From: Aphelocoma coerulescens | Taxonomy: Eukaryota; Chordata; Aves; Passeriformes; Corvidae | Direction of reading: 5' to 3' | NCBI RefSeq assembly: GCF_041296385.1 | Contig: NC_091017.1 | Coordinates: 51,334,214-51,398,213, forward strand | DNA: 64,000 nucleotides | Part shown: positions 25,801 through 36,478 of the stretch, piece after piece | How positions within the stretch are numbered: the first letter of the stretch is position 1 | Layout of the letters: the number at the start of each line of letters is the position of its first letter | Notes under the pieces: generated by a model | Seen by the model: the letters and a program-made list of their open reading frames with translations, nothing else | What the model was told of the DNA's origin: nothing | The model's database searches: none | Made by a program: the position numbers and the translations under genes

Positions 25801-28800
25801 GAAAAGACTGGTGAAGACAAGGAGTAGCGGTGTTTCACACTGTGTTTAGGAAACTGCTGGCACAAATTGACTGGTGTGCATGAGATGTGCCAGCACATAT
25901 CATAATCACTCAAGGGATGCATGTGTCATACACCTGCAGGGATGCTGTAATCCAATTGAAAGAGTTGTGTTTGAGGATTGATCCTTGAATCCCTTTCCTT
26001 AGTTTTGTCATTTTCTTCACAATTTTGTACAATTCAAAGATATTGCAGAAGAGATTCAAGTTCATAGTTCATGCCCCAGATGCTTATAACCATAACTTAA
26101 AATATGACTTAGTCTGAGAAGTTTGTAGTTAAGAGGAGTATGTGGTCAATAAGGGAATAAAGGTCACAGATAGGTATGTTTGTTCAGATCAAGCAAGTAT
26201 AAGTTTGTTGTTGTTGTTGTTGTTGTTGTTTTCTTTTTTATGTGGTTAAGGCCCTTCCCCCTTTGAATGCAAAGTATTTAATGAATGGACCTATGAGGAT
26301 GCCTTACAATAGACAAGCTTGCCACATCATTAGCTGCACTTACCTTTTTCTGAAAATATACATATTTCACTTGTTTTTTTTACTCTGACTTCCTAAAAGA
26401 AGTGTGTGAACTCTTACAGATAGATGATGCATGTTCTGCTTACCTGTCCACAGATTCTCAACCTCGGGTAAGTCAGACAGAGGTAACTCTACTATTTTGA
26501 TACTGTTTGTTATACGTAGTAGAATTGCAAGTGTGATAGCTGAGTTCCTGTTTTCTTTGCTTTAGGTGTCCGGTACACTGGAAGAACTTTGTTTTTTGGT
26601 CATGGGATTTCTCCAGAAACCACAGGTAACACACACAAAAAGACTGCTTAGCATTTTTGAAGCCTGATCTCTCACTGTGCCATTGTCTACAATGAATTCT
26701 GAGGACTCAGTATGAAAATTGTCATTCAGTGCGGGAAGTATTTCTATCTGTTTTTACTCTGAAAGGCTACGTTGTCAGAATGTAACACCTTGTAAAGACA
26801 GCAGGGATACATCGATGTTTGGAAAATAATCTCCAGGCTGGGTACAAGGTGTTAGGCATTTTTATTGCTCTAGATTAGAAAAACAATGAAATCTCAATAG
26901 ACAAAGAAATTTACTTATGAGAGTCTGGGGATGTACAAGGGAACATCTGCTAAACACATCTAACTCTTCTAGGGCAGAGTAATCAGTGCTCTCTACAGGG
27001 TTTGTAATTATTAGTTACATTGATAAACAAAGACATATAATACATCTGCCAAGGAAGAATATTCCAACCCAGTGCTGAAAAGACTATGTATGTAATCAAA
27101 ATTATCCATTGTGCTTTTTATTTTAATGAATAAAAGCCTCTCTACCAACTATTATTCCCACAGGGTTTAGATGAGAAAGACAACACCAAAAGGGTAAGAT
27201 GTCTACATATGTCCTACAATCACACTAAAAAAAGGCAAGAAAATCACAACACTCTTGCCCTGTTTTGTAGTAAAACCCCACTTTTAATTTTTTCAAACAG
27301 TTCTTATTTCATTATTCTAAGACTCATGACTCGGGCAACTCAGACATCATGGTAAGTGGCATAGCACCTCCTTGTGAGTGAGTACATGTGTGCTTGATTA
27401 TAAAACCAAGGCAATGTTCCTTTTTGCAGTAGTCTCTCCAACTGTATAGCAAGCTTAGGACTGGGAGTTGCATGTTTAAAGTACAGAAGGTGTTCTAATA
27501 ATATGGGAGAGGATCATCAGTACTGTACAGGTGTGGAAAAAAAATCCAACAAACCCCACCAAACATTCATGGAATCCCAACTGAATCTTAATCTTATAGT
27601 TTCAAATTTTAAGAGTGACATCAAATACTTTTTTCAGGTTTTGGAACATAGCACAGGCAGTGAAACAATGTGGACTTACAGAAGCTGAGAACATGACCAT
27701 AACTATTAGATACTCTTAAAGCATTTTAATTCATTTTTAATTAAACTGTATTAATTCATTTGCACATGTCATAAATATGTAGCAGGCAAAATAGTATTTA
27801 AGTCTCACTTGGACTTTGGATTATATTTTGAATGAAAAATATAGTTTAAACCATGGCAAAGAATTGTTGCTCTAAAAGCATTGTCATAAACCAAGTCAAG
27901 TACATGTGATCCATTCTCGCTTTTGAAGTGCAAACATACTCTGTTACCTGTGTGCATCTATGCACCATAGGATTTTGAGAAAGTTAAACATATTCATATT
28001 TTCTTGTTTCTTAACAATCATTCTTACATGCCAATGTCCATTTTTGCCTTGTTCTTTACATTTCTCCAGAAATATGTGGTGTATTTCCTAGAAAGTGGTA
28101 TCGTTCATATTGGGGTCAATGTTTTCATGCTAGAGCTGCTTTGGAGGCTTTAAGGGTAGTTAAGGCACAGTGAAATGAGCTATTTCTGCTGCTGCTCCTG
28201 CTTAAAAGGCTACTGCATCCCACTTCACCACCATCCTGCATACCTTTGCCACTGCCCCCAGAGATTACTGCTTTCTCACTTCTTTTGGTTTAGCTGTTCA
28301 GATGATTATTTTCTAGCCGTTCTCAGAGATACTAACTTCAGAGATGGATCAGAGATCCATCATTCCTCAGCTTTATAACCTCTCTCCACTGGCTGCAAGA
28401 CAGAGCCCAAGTGGACAGCTGGGATGTCCATTAACTCCTTCACTCACATCAGACTCCTACTTTTTTTATGTATAAGGCTTGCCTACCTTAGGCAGATAGC
28501 ACAAAATTGGCTACAAATAAGCAAGTTCTTTTTACCTATTAAGTACAATAACACTTTGGTAACTCTGGTTACTCCATATATCTTAATTGCATTACTTTTG
28601 TAAGAAGTATTGTATCAAAAATGCATTATTTTTAAAATTACATTTATATGAGTTGAAGGTTTAAATTGGTTAATGGAACACAGGTTTTATTCTTTATTTC
28701 TCTCTGTGGACCTCTTTCCAAAATCCCACATGGTTGTGTTTTTCCAGGGTGAGCACTTAGGCTGCACACAATGCCACTGTACTTAACTAGGCTGTCAGCA

Positions 28801-31800
28801 AGCTTAAAATCTTGTTGAACAAGGAATTTCATGATTGGTGCTTAGATAGAGTGACCAGTGCCATGGTTACAAATGTCACTCGAGAATGAATTCCTACTGC
28901 ACACTTTTCTCTAGCAAACAACCCAATTTTTTCGTTGCCATTTATTTTGAAGTAAAATGAACTTTTCAGTACAACAGAGGTTGAAGCTGCTAATTTCCAT
29001 AGTAGAGAATTGTAGAAGTGTTAGTAGGAATACTGTATGGAAATATTCTCAGTACCACTCATAGAGACTCATCAAAGTCTGAATAATTCCAGGAGTGTGT
29101 AAATGGTTCTGAGCTTTCAATTAGTTAAGGTAGGATACATAGCTTTTTCCTCCACCACTCTGCATAGTGTAAATATAAATGTTGATACCTGCTTATTTTC
29201 AAGTCAAAATGTTAAAAAAAATAAGTTTCTCGATGAATATCTTCAGTCCTTTTTCGATGCATGTTTGGTCCATAAGCCAATATTGCAGAGACTTTTTTTG
29301 CATCATAAGGGCTAAATGTCACTGTTGCTCATGTATGTGTGTTCGTGTCCTCTCAGTCGTCTGTCCTGCATCCTTTACTGCAACTCGTTCCTCAGCTTAA
29401 TGAGAGAAGACTGAAGAGATACAAACTGGACGTATGTAAACTTAAACTCTGCATGCTTGTGTTCTCACACTTTGTGACTCATTAGCTTTTCTAAAAATGC
29501 CCTTGTAGACCTTTCTGCTTATATATTTTGGTTGCTGTCCCAGAATGTGCTTCAGGAAGGGTTATCTTGCTGCTGATCTTTTTTCTTCCTCATGTTGGGA
29601 TGAAAAACAGAACCTGCTGTGCATAAACACATCCACCTCTCTCCCTGACTAGATAGGGAATTGAAAAGGTAGATGGGTGAAGGAGGAAACCTGCTCTATT
29701 AAATTCATTCTTTCTTCCCAGTTTGGAACAACACCAGATTTTTTCACAGCTTTGACTTCTCTTGAGCTACAGCTTGCCTGGTAGGATATGATCTTTGAAA
29801 GACAACTCGAGCATTTTCTTGGCAGTCAATCTAAGAGACTGAGCAAAATACCTTCTAGAGGGCAGGCATTAAAATAAAACTCTGAGTAATCATACATCTT
29901 CATGAATACATATTTTTCTGTCTACATATATACATGCAGGCTTGTGAATAAACATGCATATTTATTATGGGAGGTATTTATTTCTTTTTAACATCTCCAA
30001 ACTCTTGGAAGTTTAGAAGGCGGGTGTTACAAAAACGACAGATTCTTAGCTTCAGCTGTTTTCTAGTATCAAACTTCTGACATGATCTCAAACAAGAACA
30101 CTATTTACAGCCAGACACTTTATGAAGTGTCTGGCTGTAAGAAGAAAATGACATATTAACATAAATCACTAGTAATTGTACCCTTGATTCCTTTTATGTT
30201 CTAGATGAATTTCTTAATCTTGCAACAGCTGCCTATTTTGTTCCTGTTTTCACACATTGTTCACACATTGAGTAGAAAAAGTAGAAAAAAATGACATATG
30301 AATACCATAAGACACTTAAAAGGCAATGTACAGAAAAATTTTTATCCTTTTGAAATATAAAAAATTATAGTAGTGATCAGATTATAAATACAAGATGGGT
30401 ATTTCAAACCCAGGTAATGCTAAAATGAGAAGAACAATAGAAATAAAAATCATACAGATATTTTACATACAGCAAGAAACTGAATATAATGCTATATGTG
30501 GTGAACCTAAGGCAGAATTAAAATCAAGGCTCAAAAATGATGTATAGGTTAAACCCCACTTCCTTTCAAAGCTTCCCTGGATTGAATCTACTTCTGTAGT
30601 TTGGAAATAATGGGAGTCATTCTGTTTTACACAATTCTCACAGCATTAGAATAGAGCACGAAGTGACTCCTTTCTATGACACTTCACCTTATGATATTCA
30701 CCCAAGAGATCACAGCACCCCAGTTTTTAGTTGAGAAATACCCTCATTGCTAAATAAAAGCCATCTACATTTTATGTTCTGTTAAGCATAACACTGAGAC
30801 TGTTTTGTTTCTCAAACTGTCTCCCCACCTGAAGGACAGACACATCACTCCAATCTGATACTAACAGAAGCAAATAAAATACTGTGATTAAGCTAATGTG
30901 TTCTCTAATCATGAAGGTCTCATTAAAGCAACTGGATACTTCATGTTTTGTACTTGTTACATTTTAATGGAATTTCTATTTTCTTCATCATTTGTTACCC
31001 TCCTTGCTGTATGGATCACTAGACAGTTGTTTCACCCTGTGTGCAGCACAGACAGGACAGACTATCATAAGCACTGCTCTTTGGGAGTTAATGTGAGAGG
31101 GGTGGTTATGGCACACCTTTGAGAACAGTCTGGGATCTCATTCCTGGGAGCAGCCCAAGTATTTCTGATATTTAAGCTTTGCATTGTTGTCCTCCTGCAA
31201 GATGAAAAAAGCAACTCTATCTGTAGAGACTCCATCACCATGAAGACCCTGGTTGTGCCTGGGTAATGAAACCTGGAAAATCAGATGTGGGAAGCTAGAA
31301 TGCAGAGAATAGTTCTCTTCATTCTAGGTTCCCACATAGGAGGCAAAGGCTGTTCATCATTTCTAGTACCATTCTAAAGCAATCTGACCTGAGCTAAAAC
31401 TTCAGGTGGAATTTGGCCCCATTCATGTTTTCTGCTATTTCTACATGACAACATAAACTTCTTGTCACTGACATGAAGAGAAATGCACATAAAGCATTTA
31501 AGGGGTAAGATTGTATATAGTTCTGAGGAATTACTTTTTATGTGTATGTAAACAACCACTCTTGCATGTAGCAATTTACAGCTGTAGATATAATTTAAAA
31601 TACTTTTTTTTTCCAGGAAGAACTTCAAGGACCCAGAGTGATTCAAAGTAGAGGCTACTTTTTCTACAGGGTATGGTTTGTTTGAATTTTTTATTTTTGC
31701 TTTGTGGTGAAAGTTAAAAAAAAAAAGTAGAAAAACCACTGAATTACAGAAAGAATTACTGTGATTGAGGAAAATTGTTTTCAGTAAGGGCATTCCACCC

Positions 31801-33040
31801 TACAGGACTTCTCCAGGTCTGCTCCTGACATTTTCTTGAATTAAAATAAAGGCATAGTAGGAATTTTTAAAAAATCATATTCCTAGGTTTGTGTCTACAT
31901 GATACCATGCTACGCCTTAAGACGTCATTGATTATTTCGTATCTAATTGTCAGAGAAAGTTCTAGAAAATATGGCATTTTGGAAAATCTTCATAAAGCAT
32001 TGTTTCAATGCTTTATGTTACAAAAACTTCATCAACAGAGTATGTTTGCACATGATAGGGTTCCATGCTTACACACTGCTAGGTCTGACCTTGCAATTTT
32101 CCTTGTGTTTTGACCAGTAAGGTAAGAAACTAGATACAGAAATTCTCATGAGACTGAATACAGCTTTTATGCCGTAGAGCCTTTTTACTTCATTTTAGCA
32201 AAATTGAGAAGGTGGCAAATCAGACTTTTAAATAGTTCTCTTGATTTTGGTTAGTATTTCTACTTAAATAAGAAAGTGGCTAATGGCTTTAAATAAGAAT
32301 GTAGCTAGGGTTGTATTCGATGATCTTAAACACCTTGTTTGCAGTCTAAATTATTCTATAATTCTAATGAAAAGACCACAAGTATGTATAGTTACATTTC
32401 GTATGTATCAGGCTTGGATCCTTAGGCTTGTTATGACAGGCCAAAGTTATGGGTAATATTAGCACTGGTGCATTCACCCTTCCAGAGTAAAAGGCAAATC
32501 CTTATTAAGCCCATGAAGAAATTTTTTTTCAACTTTCTTAGAAGTTGTATCAAGTCCCTCACTAGTGAAAAATAGTTCTGAAAAACACCACAGTGAAAAG
32601 GGAGAAAATCTGCCTATATCAAAGAATACAGTCTAAAAAGACGTATTTGTTTAATAGCAACAAACACTTACAATACAATAATAACAATCAGCACATTTTA
32701 AGAAAATGCAAAAAGAATAAGGATTAATGATCTCTTGAAGTGACTGCTTGCGGCTTTCTCCCCCTTAAAAAAGTCATACAAGATAGACTATTCTTCAGTT
32801 GATATGCAGTAAATTTTAGTGTATAATTCTCCTCCAGAGGTAGATATAGATTAAACAATAACTTATGTCAGATCTATCTTTGATGATAATCACAATGACA
32901 TTATTGAGAAATGTACCAATTTCTATACACACCGAGATGTTTTGGGGCTTTGTTACTAAATTCTGTCAGTTTTACAGAGCACTTATTAAGTATTTGTCTT
33001 TCAGCCACGTAATGGAAAAAGATCAGTGGATTTTCGCTAA
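19756..33040 (+). CDS. NMU: Neuromedin U precursor, complete gene (9 coding exons)
   Basis: Encodes the secreted precursor of neuromedin U, an amidated peptide that acts on the G-protein-coupled receptors NMUR1 and NMUR2 in smooth-muscle contraction, feeding and circadian/stress control. Joining 19756-19897, 23084-23142, 26420-26467, 26566-26625, 27164-27193, 27301-27351, 29357-29431, 31617-31670 and 33005-33040 gives 184 codons plus TAA; human NMU has 174. All introns are GT-AG; intron 1 is phase 1 and the rest phase 0. Residues 1 to about 45 are a long n-region plus hydrophobic core ([14 protein letters not shown]), the signal peptide. Conserved cysteines lie in IDDAC and EELCF. NTKR precedes FLFHYSK, the start of the precursor-related peptide. 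RLKR (148-151) precedes mature neuromedin U-25 (152-176), ending YFFYRPRN, then G-K-R for amidation and a five-residue tail. The unusual point is Tyr where FRPRN is normal. The CLOCK-side neighbour order matches other vertebrates. Confidence 0.96.
20906..21043 (+). repeat. Polypyrimidine tract with TCTCTTC heptamer array
   Basis: Pure C/T from 20921 to 21008, including about eight tandem copies of a tctcttc heptamer, flanked by CTTT repeats before and a T15-CCCC-TT-CCCC run after. Mirror-symmetric pyrimidine sequence of this length can form intramolecular triplex (H-DNA). It lies about 1 kb into NMU intron 1. Confidence 0.9.
21315..21337 (+). repeat. Homopolymer A run
   Basis: Twenty-three consecutive A in NMU intron 1, with no recognisable retrocopy body on its 5' side. 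Confidence 0.9.
23084..23142 (+). CDS. NMU: NMU coding exon 2
   Basis: Follows a ttgtgcttccag acceptor and ends at GAG|gtaagc. It reads [20 protein letters not shown], which aligns with the human GAP-LPQ...LQLW region. It completes the split glycine codon from exon 1 and leaves phase 0. Confidence 0.95.
23143..26419 (+). other. NMU: NMU intron 2, with a TTG microsatellite
   Basis: No gene or recognisable transposon. A (TTG)n microsatellite of about nine units lies at 26203-26231. Confidence 0.8.
26420..26467 (+). CDS. NMU: NMU coding exon 3
   Basis: Sixteen codons reading [16 protein letters not shown] between a tcttacag acceptor and a CGG|gtaagt donor. It is the counterpart of human IDDTC...SQPQ and contains the first conserved cysteine. 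Confidence 0.95.
26566..26625 (+). CDS. NMU: NMU coding exon 4
   Basis: Twenty codons reading [20 protein letters not shown], matching human LEELCF.IMG.L.KPQ, with the second conserved cysteine. Intron 3 before it is only 98 nt. The donor is CAG|gtaaca. Confidence 0.95.
27164..27193 (+). CDS. NMU: NMU coding exon 5 (first dibasic site)
   Basis: A ten-codon micro-exon reading [10 protein letters not shown] between attcccacag and gtaaga. DEKDNTKR is identical to the human sequence. The closing KR is the cleavage site that frees the precursor-related peptide. Confidence 0.95.
27301..27351 (+). CDS. NMU: NMU coding exon 6 (precursor-related peptide, first half)
   Basis: Seventeen codons starting [12 protein letters not shown] and ending NSDIM, after a tttcaaacag acceptor and before gtaagt. 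FLFHYSKT is identical to human; the middle has diverged. Intron 5 before it is 107 nt. Confidence 0.95.
27352..29356 (+). other. NMU: NMU intron 6
   Basis: No gene, repeat family or strong structure recognised in this 2.0-kb intron. Confidence 0.75.
29357..29431 (+). CDS. NMU: NMU coding exon 7 (precursor-related peptide end, start of NMU-25)
   Basis: Twenty-five codons: [14 protein letters not shown], then NERRLKR, then YKLD. The HPLLQLVP block is conserved with human. RLKR is the processing site; YKLD is the amino end of mature neuromedin U-25. The donor is GAC|gtatgt. Confidence 0.96.
30105..30140. repeat. Perfect 16-bp inverted repeat with 4-nt loop in NMU intron 7
   Basis: Left arm TTACAGCCAGACACTT (30105-30120), loop TATG, right arm AAGTGTCTGGCTGTAA (30125-30140). 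The arms pair without a mismatch and stop abruptly at both ends. It is shorter than a microRNA precursor. It could be a foldback insertion or a cruciform site; no function can be assigned. Confidence 0.9.
31617..31670 (+). CDS. NMU: NMU coding exon 8 (neuromedin U core)
   Basis: Eighteen codons reading [18 protein letters not shown] after a strong ttttttttccag acceptor and before AGG|gtatgg. QSRGYF is the family signature. The residue before the final Arg is Tyr (TAC), where mammals and, to my recollection, chicken have Phe. Confidence 0.96.
32307..32363 (+). mobile_element. CR1 3'-tail fragment in NMU intron 8
   Basis: 'gttgtattcgatgatcttaa' followed by 'acacc...ctaaattattctataattct' is a diverged form of the CR1 3' end (ggactcgatgatcttaaaggtcttttccaacc...attctatgattct). 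Only about 57 nt is recognisable. Confidence 0.65.
33005..33040 (+). CDS. NMU: NMU coding exon 9 (PRN-amide end and stop)
   Basis: After tttgtctttcag reads [11 protein letters not shown] then TAA at 33038-33040. PRN ends the active peptide, G donates the amide and KR is the processing site. Four bases after the stop there is a good donor (GGAG|gtattt), so a further untranslated exon is likely. Confidence 0.93.
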   Translation, partial: PRNGKRSVDFR

Positions 33041-33627
33041 GGAGGTATTTATTTAATACTTTTAATCATGATCTACATGTAAATTTAGTTCATTTTTTTC
33101 CAAATAGACCACAATATTTTTCTTGAGAAGTTGTCTCAGAAAGCCTTTAACTTAATCAGCTTAGCTTTCTGCCCACAAACTTCTCCCAGATGTGTTAAAT
33201 ACACTTATCTATAGATGAAGTGAACAGAAGCTGTAGGTACTCAGTTCCCAGAACAGAGAGGAGAGAGGTGTTTCAGGCAGCAAGAAATGGAAAATATCCG
33301 ACATTTGTAAACAATTTGGAAAGTGGTGCTGCTGATGATAAGTATATCTAAGAAAGAACTGAGTCAAATATCTGTCAAATGAATGCTAAGAAGTAAACTG
33401 ACATCCTGAAGTTAATCCCCTAATCTTACAGAGATAAAAATCTCACTAAACTAAGTGCAAACTTCAGGATTTAATTTCAGTGCATTCAACAATTTGGAGA
33501 GATATAAAAATGTAGACCAATATTATCATGCTCTCTTTTCTAACATATTTTATACTGCCATCATATTTGAAGTGTTATATCCAACTTAGTGTTATATCAA
33601 CAGCTAATGCTTTATCTTATTTTTCAG

Positions 33628-33930
33628 GATTTTCGATTCCCGATTTAGAACTAAAACTGCAGGAAAGCTGAGTACATGGACATACTGTTTTCCTTACAAT
33701 AATTATTCGTTATTAATGTACAATCAGAAATCACTCAAATGTAAATGTTCTTAAACCAGATTCTGTTAAGAAGTTCTTTACTTTCTTGATTATATTAAAA
33801 GCATATTAAAATTCTTTGTTTCCTAGTGTTATGATGTTTACAACCACATGTAAAAGAGTCAGTGTTCGCATGCAACAGACATTGCCTCTAATAACACTGT
33901 TTAGCAAATTTTCCCTTCTAAATAAAGGCC
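33628..33930 (+). other. NMU: Probable NMU 3' untranslated exon with poly(A) signals
   Basis: A pyrimidine-rich acceptor (ttatcttatttttcag) ends at 33627 and pairs with the donor after the stop at 33044. Downstream are ATTAAA at 33794 and 33805 followed by a GT-rich stretch, and AATAAA at 33921. The exon begins GATTTTCG, the same bases that end exon 9's coding part. A tenth untranslated exon would match the ten-exon human gene, but this is inferred from signals only; the 3' end is uncertain. Confidence 0.5.
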
Positions 33931-34369
33931 CTCAGCCGGAGAGTTGTTTTAATGAGAATGTTTGCAATATACACTACCACATTTTTTCCAGAATGCATTG
34001 TGATTTGTGTGTTTCACTGGCTGAAAAAAAACGGATGAGAATCCCTTTTCCCTTAATAAAAGGAACATGAACAAGTTACATGTTTTGAAGAAATATCTTG
34101 ACTTGAATTCAACTAAAATATAATGGCATCTATTTTTAGCTATTAAGAACACAGATGCACTATGATTCTCATTCAGAGGAAGACTTAATTGCAACTGGGA
34201 TTAAAATTTGCTTGAAAACTCAACTGCTTTTGATGGAGACTGAAAGAAACTCTACTCAGAAGAACAAGTTAGCCTCACAATCTTCCCAGCTTCTCTGCCC
34301 AAGTTTATTTTCACATCAGAATTGTGTTAAATTATGTTGTTGAGGTTGTAATTACATTGAAAGTAACTA

Positions 34370-34425
34370 ATCACTCAGAACTAGATGTTCTTTAAGATTC
34401 CTTCCAACCCAAACAATCCGGTGCT
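34370..34425 (+). mobile_element. CR1 3'-tail fragment downstream of NMU
   Basis: 'actagatgttctttaagatt' then 'ccttccaacccaaacaatcc' matches the CR1 3' terminus (tagatgatctttaaggtcccttccaacccaaaccattc). No body of the element can be seen upstream. Confidence 0.7.
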
Positions 34426-34789
34426 TGTATGGTTCAGTTTAGCAGTGGACTAAAGTTTTTAACAGTGTATTGGCTGGTCATGGTTTGAATTGGCCTCAGC
34501 ATTACTAGCTCTGCTTCTGCAATTTTGGATGAGCAGTGATACTTCAGAAGGTAGCTGGAAAAATTATGGCCTCAGAGAAAGCCAGATTGAGAAGACCTTT
34601 TCCTCTTCCTGCCCACTTGTTTTTGCTCTGCAGTTAACTGTGTTCCCAGTCAAACTGGCATAATTATTTGTGAACAGAGGATCTAGTTACGTATGACCCC
34701 TGCTCAGAACTAGTGCAGGGCCTGCTGCAAAATGCCTTTTATATTGTATTGTATTAAACTAGGTTATTTGTTTTAAGCTTTTCCCAGAA

Positions 34790-35185
34790 GTGCCTTACAT
34801 CACAGGGCTGACAGCTCCCTCTCCAGCAGGCAGGATGTGAGCAGCCCACGGCTGAAGGGCAGGGCAGGGAGCAGGGTGGCTGCCTTTGGTCACCCCAAAC
34901 CACCACCTGGAGCAGGTCACTCTTTGACATTTGGTTTGTTTGGATTTTGTTAATCTTCTGTTTGTTGGGGTTTGTTTTTTTTCCTTTTCTTCTGGAATAG
35001 TTTTAAGTGGGATCAGTTTTCTCAGCAGTAACCCATGAAGGATGGGCTGGGTGGGCTGGGGCTGCCCTCACGCCTCCTTCAGCCTGTGTAAGGGGAGGCA
35101 GTGCCCCGGGCAGCCATGCACACGGCACCGATGGTCACCCCAGCCCCGAGCTCCCCAGGGCGGGCAGCAGCTGAAGCTGAGTGCC
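34790..35185 (+). promoter_or_regulatory. PDCL2: GC-rich former promoter region of PDCL2
   Basis: A locally GC-rich but CpG-poor stretch directly before the PDCL2 ATG relic, standing out from AT-rich flanks. It is probably the remnant of the gene's promoter CpG island after CpG decay. No clear core promoter element is seen. Confidence 0.35.
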
Positions 35186-35281
35186 ATGAGGGACTTGGGT
35201 CAGGGGTACTGAATGGAATGACACATCAAGAGATTTTGGAATTCTTCCTCCAAAAGAAAAACTGAAAGATTTGCATATGGG
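35186..35281 (+). pseudogene. PDCL2: PDCL2 N-terminal exon relic
   Basis: From ATG 35186: M R D L G Q G, then one extra base at about 35207, then (from ACT 35208) TEWNDTS, RDFGILPPKE and KLKD. The parent pattern is MQDPNED-TEWND-RDFGILPPKE. Without the extra base the frame would be continuous; as it stands it meets TGA at 35211. A splice acceptor at 35203 that would rescue the frame is unlikely, as it has no pyrimidine tract. Confidence 0.75.
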
Positions 35282-35559
35282 GTGCATGCCACCTATATGG
35301 AGATGGCATGCCATTAAAGAAGAAAACTGTATTTTAGTGCTGGACTTAAAATGTTCAGAATTTTTAATTGATTACATAAATAATTTGACCATTATGAGCA
35401 AAACACATTTCTGCTTCTAGTGTAGCACTCATTTCTGGTACAATATGGTTTCTAAATATATTACTGAAATGAAAATGCAATTTATTATGAATACTATAGT
35501 GATTACTATAGTTTCACCATATCATACATTACAATTTCTGTGCTGTAATGGTGGTAGTT

Positions 35560-35992
35560 GCAGAACCACAGAATCACAGAACAATCAGGCTTGGAGGGAC
35601 CACAGTGGGTCATCTTGTCCAACACTCCTGCTCGAGCAGCGTCATCCTAGAGCACAGGTTACAGGATTGCATCCAGACAGTTCTTGACTATCTCCAGTGA
35701 GGGAGATTCCACAGCCTCTCTGGGCAACCTGTTCCAGTGCTTGGTCACCTGCACAGTAAAGAAGTTTTTCCTCATACTCAACTGGAACTTCCTGTGCATC
35801 AGTTTCTGCCCATTGCCTCTTCTGCTATTGCTTGGCACTCCTGAGAAGAGCCTGGATCCATCCTCTGACATACTCCCTGAAGATATGTATAGACATTGAT
35901 GAGGTCCCTTCTCAGTTTTCTCCCCTTGAGGCTGAACAGGCCCATTCCCTCAGCCTTTCCTCATGAGAGAGATGCTCCAGTCAATAAACCTG
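35560..35992 (-). mobile_element. CR1 LINE 3' fragment, minus strand
   Basis: Starts with reverse-complemented CR1 tail (cacagaatcacagaa) and 'ggcttggagggacc'. On the minus strand it encodes the standard CR1 end: [20 protein letters not shown], then [15 protein letters not shown], and upstream the DGSRLFSG and YEERL-type regions. About 430 nt, 5'-truncated. It lies inside the PDCL2 relic. Confidence 0.93.
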
Positions 35993-36109
35993 TGTGGTTT
36001 CAAAAGCCAGCTGTGGATCCCTAATAAACAGCTATTGTGTTTGGTTTGCCTCTTATTCGAGGTAGGTTTTAATGGCTTTTCTATTTCTTACTTCATGGAA
36101 ATGTTCATT

Positions 36110-36478
36110 TGAAGTTTATATTGAAGGAAGGCTCAGGGGAGACCCAATCAATGTTTATAAATACCTGAATGGAGGGTATAAAGCAAACAGAGCGAAGGTG
36201 TTTCTAGTGGTGCCCTGTGACAGGACCGGAGGCAGTGGGCACAAACTGAAACGCTGGAGGTTCCCTCCTAATATCAGGAAACCCTTTTTTACTGTGAGGG
36301 TGACCAAGCACTGAAATGTTGCATAGTCTTCTTCCTTGGTGATGTTCAGAAGCTGTCTGGACATGGCTCTGGACTGCCTGCTTTCAAGGCTGATGCTATT
36401 TGAGCAGGAGGGTTGAATCAGGTGACCTCCCTTCCAAGTCCAGCCATGCTGCAATTTTGGAACTCTGTGATATACAGC
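36110..36478 (+). mobile_element. CR1 LINE 3' fragment, plus strand
   Basis: Contains RLRGDPINVYKYLNGGYK, then KRWRFPPNIRKPFFTVRVTK, then a degenerate end with 'gcaggagggttgaatcaggt' and 'gacctcccttccaagtccag' and a '...aactctgtgatata' tail. It belongs to a different, more diverged copy than the neighbour at 35560-35992 and is oriented head-to-head with it. Confidence 0.88.

Noticed and set aside
31374..31793. 139-codon minus-strand open frame overlapping NMU exon 8
   Set aside because: Antisense shadow of a well-supported exon plus intron, rich in Phe/Lys from poly-T/A stretches.
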